Shown here: piece after piece, positions 5,827 to 11,179 of the stretch
Layout of the letters: every line of letters starts with the position of its first letter
How positions within the stretch are numbered: position 1 is the first letter of the stretch
From: Candidatus Neoanaerotignum tabaqchaliae
GTDB taxonomy: Bacteria > Bacillota > Clostridia > Lachnospirales > Anaerotignaceae
NCBI GenBank assembly: GCA_904420235.1
Contig: CAJFUS010000023.1
Location: 1 to 11,179 of the forward strand
Length of the DNA: 11,179 nt
Direction: 5' to 3'
Made by a program: the position numbers and the translations under genes
Notes under the pieces: model-generated
Databases searched by the model: none
What the model was told of the DNA's origin: nothing
What the model saw: only the letters and a program-made list of their open reading frames with translations

Positions 5827-6801
5827 ATGGCAGATAAAATATACCCCTTTGCCGTTGCCAGAATTAGAATGCTGGAAAACTACCTTCTTACGGAAAAGGA
5901 ATATTCCGCTATAACTGAGGCTAAAACGGCCAACGAGGTCTTTAAAGCCCTTTCGGAGGCGGGATACGGTGCGCCCAATGAGCCGTTAGATGTTAAAAAT
6001 TATGAAAAAGCCCTTTCGGAAAGACTTTCGTGGGCCTATTCATCGGTTAAAGAGCTTGTGCCGAAGGAAAAATTCATAAATGTTTTTCTTTATAAAAACG
6101 ACTATCAAAACCTGAAGGTTCTTGTAAAATCCGATATATCGGGCTTTGACGGCGAGAAGTATCTTGTGGAGGGCGGAAGCCTTACAATTGACGAGATAAA
6201 GCAGGCCTTTGAAACAAAAAATTACGGCAATCTTACCGAGAACATGGGAGAAGCCATAGTAAAAAGCTATGAAACTTACGGCAAAACCCAGCATGGTCAA
6301 AGCGTTGACATCATTATGGACGCTATGGCTTTTAAGGATATGGCTTTGGCCGCAAAAAAAAGCAAAAATAAATTCATAAGGGAATATGTAACATATTTAA
6401 GCGATATTACAAACCTTAAAAGCTATATACGCCTTATGAATATGGGTAAAAATGCCGTAAACTTTGACGATATTTTTGTAGAGGGCGGCTCCCTTGGGCT
6501 TGATACATTTAAAAAGGCCTTTAATTCCTCAGGCGGAGCCGACGCCTTTAAGGAAACGGCTTACAAAAGTCTTTGTGAGTATATGAACGGGGATTTTACA
6601 ACTTTCGAGAAGGAATGCGACAATTATATAATGAGCTATATAAAGGGCGCCAGATATAAAAGCCTTACAATAGAGCCCGTTATAGCCTTTGTTTACGCCG
6701 TTGAAACGGAGGTTAAAATAGTTAGGATAGTTATAAGCGGCAAAATAAACGGCATAGAAGCCGGTGTTTTGAAGGAAAGACTGAGGGATGCTTATGTATA
6801 A
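5827..6801 (+). CDS. ntpC: V-type ATPase subunit C (rotor socket)
   Basis: Homologue of eukaryotic subunit d: a funnel-shaped, all-helical protein on the cytoplasmic face of the K ring, into which the D/F axle plugs. The 324 residues are typical for the family. The N-terminus YPFAVARIRMLENYLLT, the repeated-looking segments YLVEGGSL (about residues 111-118) and IFVEGGSL (about 218-225), and a C-terminal EPVIAFVYAVETEVKIVRIV are recognisable. The two VEGGSL segments reflect the internal repeats expected in this family. The ribosome binding site AAGGAGGTG (5811-5819) is very strong and begins inside the ntpE stop codon, seven bases before the ATG, so translation is probably coupled. The end overlaps the start of the F subunit gene by eight bases. 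Confidence 0.95.
   Translation: MADKIYPFAVARIRMLENYLLTEKEYSAITEAKTANEVFKALSEAGYGAPNEPLDVKNYEKALSERLSWAYSSVKELVPKEKFINVFLYKNDYQNLKVLVKSDISGFDGEKYLVEGGSLTIDEIKQAFETKNYGNLTENMGEAIVKSYETYGKTQHGQSVDIIMDAMAFKDMALAAKKSKNKFIREYVTYLSDITNLKSYIRLMNMGKNAVNFDDIFVEGGSLGLDTFKKAFNSSGGADAFKETAYKSLCEYMNGDFTTFEKECDNYIMSYIKGARYKSLTIEPVIAFVYAVETEVKIVRIVISGKINGIEAGVLKERLRDAYV
6783..6787 (+). promoter_or_regulatory. Ribosome binding site that decides the subunit F start
   Basis: GAGGG ends directly against the ATG at 6788, which is too close for initiation there, but is six bases from the ATG at 6794. This favours 6794, giving MYKVAVLGDKDSVMGF, the usual beginning of subunit F. Confidence 0.7.
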
Positions 6802-7114
6802 AGTTGCGGTGCTTGGCGACAAGGACAGCGTTATGGGCTTTATGGCCCTTGGCGTTGATGTGTTTGCCGTGTATGAGGCAGATGAGATTAAAAAAGCCAT
6901 ACATAAGCTGGCAGAAGAGGGATACGCCGTTATATACATTACCGAAAAATGTTATGTTGACGGCAGGGACGCCGTTGACAAATATAAAGACAGCGGACTT
7001 CCCGCTATTATAGTTGTTCCCGGAATTACCGGCAGTATGGGTCTTGGAATGAATGGCGTAAGGGAATCCGCAAAACGCGCCATAGGAGCTGATATATTGT
7101 TTGGCGGAGATTAA
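6794..7114 (+). CDS. ntpF: V-type ATPase central stalk subunit F
   Basis: Binds subunit D to form the rotating axle; called NtpG in E. hirae, and F in Thermus and archaea. From the chosen start it has 106 residues, the usual size. The Rossmann-like core shows VAVLGDKDSVMGFMALGVDVF (about residues 4-24), a beta strand YAVIYITE, and the conserved PAIIVVPG segment, followed by a C-terminal helix ESAKRAIGADILF that packs on subunit D. An ATG six bases earlier (6788) would add Met-Leu but has no usable ribosome site. The gene overlaps ntpC by eight bases (ATGTATAA), so translational coupling is likely. It is followed after 22 bp by ntpA. Confidence 0.93.
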   Translation: MYKVAVLGDKDSVMGFMALGVDVFAVYEADEIKKAIHKLAEEGYAVIYITEKCYVDGRDAVDKYKDSGLPAIIVVPGITGSMGLGMNGVRESAKRAIGADILFGGD

Positions 7115-7136
7115 AAGAATTGAGTGGTGATAAGAA

Positions 7137-8915
7137 ATGAGCAATGGCACGATAGTTAAGGTGTCCGGCCCGCTTGTTGTGGCCGAGGGAATGAGAGACG
7201 CCAATATGTTTGACGTTGTTAGGGTTTCCGATAAGCACCTTATAGGCGAGATTATAGAGATGCACGGCGACAGAGCCTCAATTCAGGTTTATGAGGAAAC
7301 AAGCGGCCTTGGACCCGGCGAGGAAGTAGTGTCTACGGGAAGGCCAATGAGTGTTGAGCTGGGACCCGGGCTTATATCAAATATTTACGACGGAATACAG
7401 CGTCCCCTTGAGAAGCTTTATGAGGCTTCCGGAGCCAACATAAAAAGAGGCGTTGAGGTAAGCTCTCTTGACAGAGAGAAAAAATGGTATTTTAAGCCCG
7501 TTGTTAAGGTTGGCGACAAGGTTGAAGGCGGCGACATAATCGGCGTTGTTCAGGAAACAAAGGTTGTTGAGTGCCGTATAATTATTCCGCCTAAACTTAA
7601 CGGAACAGTTAAAGTTATTAAAGAGGGCGAGTTTACTGTTGAGGAGGAAGTGTGCGTTATAACAAACGAAAAGGGCGTTGACGTTACGGTTCCTATGATG
7701 CAGAAATGGCCTGTTCGTAAGGAAAGACCTTATAAGTCAAAACAAAGCCCTGAATCGCTGCTTATAACGGGTCAAAGGGTTATAGACACGTTTTTCCCTA
7801 TAACAAAGGGAGGAGTTGCGGCTATACCTGGGCCTTTCGGAAGCGGAAAAACCGTAACACAGCACCAGCTTGCAAAGTGGGCCGACGCCGACATAGTTGT
7901 TTACATTGGCTGCGGAGAGCGTGGAAACGAGATGACAGACGTTCTTTTGGAGTTCCCAGAGCTTAAAGACCCGCGCACAGGCGAAAGCCTTATGCAAAGG
8001 ACGGTGCTTATAGCCAATACATCCGACATGCCTGTTGCCGCCCGTGAGGCGTCTATATACACAGGCATTACAATAGCGGAGTATTTCAGAGATATGGGAT
8101 ACAGCGTTGCCCTTATGGCCGACTCAACTTCAAGATGGGCCGAGGCCCTTAGGGAAATGAGCGGACGTCTTGAGGAAATGCCCGGCGAAGAAGGCTATCC
8201 GGCGTATTTGGGAAGCCGTTTGGCGCAGTTTTATGAAAGGGCCGGAATGGTTAACTGCCTTGGAAGCGACGAGAACAGAGTTGGTTCTCTTACGGCCATA
8301 GGCGCTGTTTCACCTCCAGGCGGCGATACTTCAGAGCCTGTTAGCCAGGCAACATTAAGAATTGTTAAAGTATTCTGGGGTCTTGACTCATCGCTTGCCT
8401 ACAAAAGACACTTCCCAGCCATAAACTGGCTTACCAGCTATTCCCTCTATCAGGATAAGGTTGACAAGTGGGCCGATAAAAATGTAGAGGCAGATTTCTC
8501 CGCCCACAGGGCAGAGGCCATGAGGCTTCTTCAAGAGGAAAGCAGCCTTCAGGAAATAGTTCAGCTGGTTGGCGTTGACTCCCTTTCGGGAAGCGACAGG
8601 CTTATACTTGAGGTTACCCGCTCAATTCGTGAGGACTTCCTTCATCAGAACTCCTTCCACGAGGTTGACACATACACCTCTCTCCATAAGCAGTACAGAA
8701 TGCTGAATCTTATATTAAAATTCTATGAGGAAGGCAAAAAGGCCATTAAAGAAAAAGTATCTATAAATAAAATATCAAAACTTCCTGTTCTTGAAAAAAT
8801 AGGCCGCGCCAAGTACATTCACGAGGACGACGTTGACAGGGAGTACGATTTAATAGAAAAAGAGATAGCCGACGAGCTTTCAGACCTTATAAAGAAGGAG
8901 GCTGAGGAAGAATGA
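7137..8915 (+). CDS. ntpA: V-type ATPase catalytic subunit A
   Basis: ATP-hydrolysing or ATP-forming subunit of the A3B3 head. The 592 residues are the usual length for a bacterial/archaeal A subunit. Order seen: N-terminal beta-barrel (about 1-75), the A-specific non-homologous bulge region (about 110-190), then the nucleotide-binding domain with Walker A GPFGSGKT at 232-239 (K238), the catalytic glutamate E261 in GERGNE, the VALMADSTSRWAEALRE Walker B region, and the EEGYPAYL segment; the rest is a C-terminal helical bundle. K238 and E261 have the same numbers as in E. hirae NtpA, so spacing is conserved and the site looks intact. GGTGAT (7126-7131) lies five bases before the ATG. The gene ends in an ATGA overlap with ntpB, as expected for subunits needed in equal amounts. 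Confidence 0.98.
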   Translation: MSNGTIVKVSGPLVVAEGMRDANMFDVVRVSDKHLIGEIIEMHGDRASIQVYEETSGLGPGEEVVSTGRPMSVELGPGLISNIYDGIQRPLEKLYEASGANIKRGVEVSSLDREKKWYFKPVVKVGDKVEGGDIIGVVQETKVVECRIIIPPKLNGTVKVIKEGEFTVEEEVCVITNEKGVDVTVPMMQKWPVRKERPYKSKQSPESLLITGQRVIDTFFPITKGGVAAIPGPFGSGKTVTQHQLAKWADADIVVYIGCGERGNEMTDVLLEFPELKDPRTGESLMQRTVLIANTSDMPVAAREASIYTGITIAEYFRDMGYSVALMADSTSRWAEALREMSGRLEEMPGEEGYPAYLGSRLAQFYERAGMVNCLGSDENRVGSLTAIGAVSPPGGDTSEPVSQATLRIVKVFWGLDSSLAYKRHFPAINWLTSYSLYQDKVDKWADKNVEADFSAHRAEAMRLLQEESSLQEIVQLVGVDSLSGSDRLILEVTRSIREDFLHQNSFHEVDTYTSLHKQYRMLNLILKFYEEGKKAIKEKVSINKISKLPVLEKIGRAKYIHEDDVDREYDLIEKEIADELSDLIKKEAEEE

Positions 8916-10285
8916 TAAAGGAATACAGGTCCATTCAAGAGATAGCCGGCCCCCTTATGCTTGTTACAGGAGTTGAAGGCGTTAAATATGACGAGCTTGG
9001 AGAAATTGAGCTTGTAAACGGCGAGATAAGAAGATGCAAGGTTCTTGAGGTTAACGGCGACACAGCCCTTGTTCAGCTTTTTGAAAGCTCAACAGGAATT
9101 AACCTTTCGGATTCTAAAGTTAGGTTTTTGGGAAAAAGCCTTGATTTCGGCGTTTCACCGGATATATTGGGCCGCGTTTTTGACGGTATGGGAAAGCCAA
9201 TAGACGGCGGACCTGAAATAATTCCGGAAAAGCGTCTTGATGTAAACGGCGCGCCTATTAATCCGGCCGCAAGAGATTATCCGTCGGAGTTTATTCAAAC
9301 TGGAGTTTCGGCCATAGACGGACTTAACACACTTGTTAGGGGACAAAAGCTGCCTATATTCTCGGCTTCCGGACTTCCACACGCCAACTTGGCCGTTCAG
9401 ATAGCCCGTCAGGCGAAGGTTATAGGAACAGACTCTAAGTTTGCCATAGTTTTTGCCGCTGTTGGAATTACATTTGAGGACGCTGAGTTCTTCATTAACG
9501 ATTTTAGGGAAACAGGCGCTATTGACCGTTCTGTTGTGTTTGTTAACCTTGCCAACGACCCGGCCGTTGAGCGTATATCAACGCCAAAAATGGCCCTTAC
9601 GGCAGCGGAATATCTGGCATTTGAACAGAACATGCACGTTCTTGTTATAATAACGGATATAACAAACTATGCCGAGGCTCTTAGAGAGATTTCGGCCGCT
9701 AAAAAAGAGGTTCCGGGCCGCCGCGGATATCCAGGATACCTTTATACCGACCTTGCAACAATGTATGAAAGAGCCGGTAAAAAGAGGGGCATAGAAGGCT
9801 CCATAACAATGATACCTATCCTTACAATGCCCGAGGATGACAAGACACACCCTATACCAGACCTTACTGGATATATAACAGAAGGCCAGATAATATTAAG
9901 CCGCGACCTCTACAAAAAGGGACTTCAGCCGCCTATTGACGTTCTTCCGTCATTAAGCAGGCTTAAGGATAAGGGTATAGGCAAAGGCAAAACAAGAGAG
10001 GACCACGCCGACACAATGAACCAGCTTTACGCGGCCTACTCAAGAGGAAAAGACGCAAAAGAGCTTATGGCCATACTTGGAGAATCAGCCCTTTCAGACG
10101 TTGATTTGCTTTACGCCAATTTTGCCGACGAGTTTGAAAAAGAATATGTTTCACAGGGCTTCAGAACAGACAGAAGCATTGAGCAGACCCTTGAGATTGG
10201 CTGGAAACTGCTTGCCAAGCTTCCTAAGAGCGAGCTTAAGCGTATACGAGACGAGTATCTTGAAAAATATATGCCTAAGGAGTGA
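8912..10285 (+). CDS. ntpB: V-type ATPase regulatory/non-catalytic subunit B
   Basis: Alternates with subunit A in the hexameric head and supplies the arginine finger. It has 457 residues, the normal length. Where A has a P-loop, B has SASGLPH (151-157) without the GKT motif, as expected for the non-catalytic subunit. The conserved ITDITNYAEALREIS and RRGYPGYLYTDLA segments are present, and LPSLSRLKDKGIGKG carries R350, the residue number of the arginine finger in E. hirae NtpB. AAGGAGG at 8895-8901 within the end of ntpA lies ten bases before the ATG, which overlaps the ntpA stop as ATGA. The ribosome site of ntpD is embedded in its final codons (CCTAAGGAGTGA). Confidence 0.98.
   Translation: MIKEYRSIQEIAGPLMLVTGVEGVKYDELGEIELVNGEIRRCKVLEVNGDTALVQLFESSTGINLSDSKVRFLGKSLDFGVSPDILGRVFDGMGKPIDGGPEIIPEKRLDVNGAPINPAARDYPSEFIQTGVSAIDGLNTLVRGQKLPIFSASGLPHANLAVQIARQAKVIGTDSKFAIVFAAVGITFEDAEFFINDFRETGAIDRSVVFVNLANDPAVERISTPKMALTAAEYLAFEQNMHVLVIITDITNYAEALREISAAKKEVPGRRGYPGYLYTDLATMYERAGKKRGIEGSITMIPILTMPEDDKTHPIPDLTGYITEGQIILSRDLYKKGLQPPIDVLPSLSRLKDKGIGKGKTREDHADTMNQLYAAYSRGKDAKELMAILGESALSDVDLLYANFADEFEKEYVSQGFRTDRSIEQTLEIGWKLLAKLPKSELKRIRDEYLEKYMPKE
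10278..10282 (+). promoter_or_regulatory. Ribosome binding site that decides the ntpD start
   Basis: AGGAG inside the last codons of ntpB lies eight bases before the GTG at 10291. The other in-frame GTG, at 10282, overlaps this ribosome site and so cannot use it. The 10291 start gives MAKINVNPTRMEMTRLK, the standard N-terminus of subunit D. Confidence 0.7.
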
Positions 10286-10290
10286 TAGGT

Positions 10291-10980
10291 GTGGCTAAAA
10301 TTAACGTTAATCCAACGCGAATGGAAATGACGCGCCTTAAAAGGCAGCTTAAAACAGCCACAAGAGGTCACAAGCTCCTTAAAGATAAGCTTGATGAGCT
10401 TATGAAACAGTTTCTTGATATAGTTAGGGAAAATAAAAAACTGCGCGAAGAGGCCGAGGAGGCTCTTGAGCGGGCATATAAAAGCTTTATTATAGCCAGA
10501 GCTGTTTTAAGCGAGGAGGTTATAGGCGAGGCTCTTATGATGCCTAAGCAGAAAATAGCCGTTGACGTTTCGCAAAAAAATATAATGAGCGTTAACGTTC
10601 CCAGGTTCGATTTTAAAACGGCCAATAATCAGGACGATATATATCCTTACGGCCTTGCTTTTACATCGGGCGAGCTGGACAGCGCTATGAAAGCCTTTTC
10701 AGACGCTATGGAGCCGCTTTTAAGGCTGGCTCAAAGCGAGAAAAGCGCTCAGCTTATGGCTCAGGAAATAGAGCGCACAAGGCGCAGGGTTAACGCCCTT
10801 GAAAATGTTATGATACCTAATTATCAGGATACAATTAAGTTTATAGGCCAAAAGCTTGAGGAAAATGAAAGAGCCTCCACAACACGAATTATGAAGGTTA
10901 AAGATATGGTGGCCAAAAAGGCCATTGAGGAGCGGAGGAAAAGGGACGAGGCCGTTCAGGGCGGCGCTCCTGTTGCCTAA
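10291..10980 (+). CDS. ntpD: V-type ATPase central axle subunit D
   Basis: The main rotor shaft, equivalent to F-type gamma: an antiparallel coiled coil inside the A3B3 head that passes torque to subunits F and C and the K ring. With the GTG start at 10291 it has 229 residues. The N-terminal helix is highly conserved (NVNPTRMEMTRLKRQL, then TATRGHKLLKDK), followed by a charged helix, a middle strand-rich tip (about 85-130, MSVNVPRFDF), and a long C-terminal helix with EIERTRRRVNALENVMIPNYQDTIKFI. A lysine/arginine-rich end and a short flexible tail (VQGGAPVA) finish the protein. It is the last gene of the operon; no ntpJ-like K+/Na+ transporter gene follows within the window, unlike the E. 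hirae operon. Confidence 0.96.
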   Translation: MAKINVNPTRMEMTRLKRQLKTATRGHKLLKDKLDELMKQFLDIVRENKKLREEAEEALERAYKSFIIARAVLSEEVIGEALMMPKQKIAVDVSQKNIMSVNVPRFDFKTANNQDDIYPYGLAFTSGELDSAMKAFSDAMEPLLRLAQSEKSAQLMAQEIERTRRRVNALENVMIPNYQDTIKFIGQKLEENERASTTRIMKVKDMVAKKAIEERRKRDEAVQGGAPVA

Positions 10981-11026
10981 AGGCTTTTGTTTAAGCTGAT
11001 ATTAAGTTGATTTTGAGGTAAAGTTA

Positions 11027-11059
11027 AGACCGGCTCCGGAATATATCCTGAACCGGTCT
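11027..11059 (+). other. Imperfect hairpin between ntpD and the terminator
   Basis: AGACCGG (11027-11033) pairs exactly with CCGGTCT (11053-11059). Inside, TC/GA and GGA/TCC pairs continue the stem past two single mismatches, leaving a 5-nt ATATA loop. No T-tract follows, so it is not an intrinsic terminator by itself. It could protect the 3' end of the operon mRNA from exonucleases or be part of the neighbouring structured block. Confidence 0.55.
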
Positions 11060-11060
11060 G

Positions 11061-11159
11061 TAACCAACAAAAACCCTCCCCACATTTTTATGTGGGGAGG
11101 GTTTTTATAAAATCAGCGGTTTGTGCTGATTTTGTAATCGCCGAAGGCGATGTTGGTTA
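11061..11159. repeat. 99-bp cloverleaf-like block bounded by 9-bp inverted repeats
   Basis: TAACCAACA (11061-11069) is the exact reverse complement of TGTTGGTTA (11151-11159). Between them lie three consecutive hairpins: the 17-bp terminator stem (11069-11106), a 9-bp stem AAAATCAGC/GCTGATTTT with a 7-nt loop (11109-11117 with 11125-11133), and a 6-bp stem ATCGCC/GGCGAT with a GAA loop (11137-11142 with 11146-11151). Only two and three bases stay unpaired between the arms, and one base at each end is shared with the closing stem. It has no tRNA-like loops and is not a tRNA. It may be a small palindromic mobile repeat or a structured RNA; only the hairpin geometry is certain. Confidence 0.6.
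11069..11106 (+). terminator. Strong intrinsic terminator of the V-ATPase operon
   Basis: Two exact 17-base arms (11069-11085 and 11090-11106) enclose a TTTT loop. The GC-rich core CCCTCCCCACAT pairs with ATGTGGGGAGGG, and the right arm ends in TTTTT. The left arm begins with AAAAA, so the structure reads almost the same on the other strand and should work in both directions. It lies 88 bp after the ntpD stop. Confidence 0.93.
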
Positions 11160-11179
11160 TGAGCAAATTAGTTTTGAAA

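Noticed and set aside
6788..6793. Alternative ATG start of subunit F at 6788
   Set aside because: The GAGGG ribosome site touches this ATG with no spacer, and the family normally starts with the MYKVAV-like sequence at 6794.
10282..10290. Alternative GTG start of ntpD at 10282
   Set aside because: It overlaps the only good ribosome site, and the added residues are not part of the conserved N-terminus MAKINVNPTRME.
11061..11159. tRNA gene, because the block can be drawn as a cloverleaf
   Set aside because: Arm lengths (17, 9 and 6 bp) and loops do not fit a tRNA, and there is no T-loop GTTCRA-like sequence.
11159..11179. ATG near the right edge that could begin another gene (MSKLVLK...)
   Set aside because: Only seven codons are in the window, and the nearest SD-like GAAGG (11143-11147) is 11 bases away and inside a hairpin. 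This is too little to call a gene.
1..11179. CRISPR array, insertion sequence with transposase, or defence genes
   Set aside because: No regularly spaced repeats of CRISPR type and no transposase or defence-related reading frame were found on either strand.

Overview
The window looks like chromosome from a low-to-moderate GC, anaerobic-type Firmicute, most likely a clostridium and perhaps Lachnospiraceae-like. The reasons are strong AGGAGG-type ribosome binding sites, heavy use of CTT (Leu), ATA (Ile) and AGA/AGG (Arg), very AT-rich spacers, and a bacterial V-type (A/V-type) ATPase operon in the Enterococcus hirae/Thermus gene order. The taxon is an inference from style; no marker here is diagnostic. 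All recognisable genes are on the + strand.

Left part (1-1690): the 3' end of an RNase Z gene (tRNA 3' processing), truncated by the window edge, is followed 144 bp later by a complete tsaD (t6A37 tRNA modification). Both are tRNA maturation genes. tsaD ends at a clear intrinsic terminator at 1648-1687.

Middle spacer (1691-2449): about 760 bp of very AT-rich DNA without a recognisable gene. It holds a candidate promoter just after the tsaD terminator, a possible 22-codon small ORF, an 11-bp direct repeat, and a perfect consensus sigma-A promoter (TTGACA-N17-TATAAT at 2025-2053). That promoter would give the ATPase operon a leader of roughly 390 nt. The leader contains two palindromes and a purine-rich block with Shine-Dalgarno sequences that serve no obvious gene.

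Right part (2450-10980): nine tightly packed genes encode a complete V-type ATPase in the order H(G)-I-K-E-C-F-A-B-D. Subunits A and B form the catalytic head, D and F the rotor axle, C the socket joining axle to ring, K the membrane rotor ring, I the membrane stator, and E with H the peripheral stalks. Most junctions overlap or nearly touch, so translation is probably coupled and expression comes from one polycistronic mRNA. All the residues that bind Na+ in the E. hirae K ring are present in NtpK (L63, T66, Q67, Q119, E148, plus Y70), so the enzyme is probably a Na+-translocating ATPase.

Right end (10981-11179): the operon ends in a very strong, nearly symmetrical terminator hairpin with a 17-bp perfect stem. 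It is one of three hairpins enclosed by a 9-bp inverted repeat, so the 99-bp block can be drawn as a cloverleaf. This and the long operon leader are the least explained parts of the window; the genes themselves belong to well-known families.
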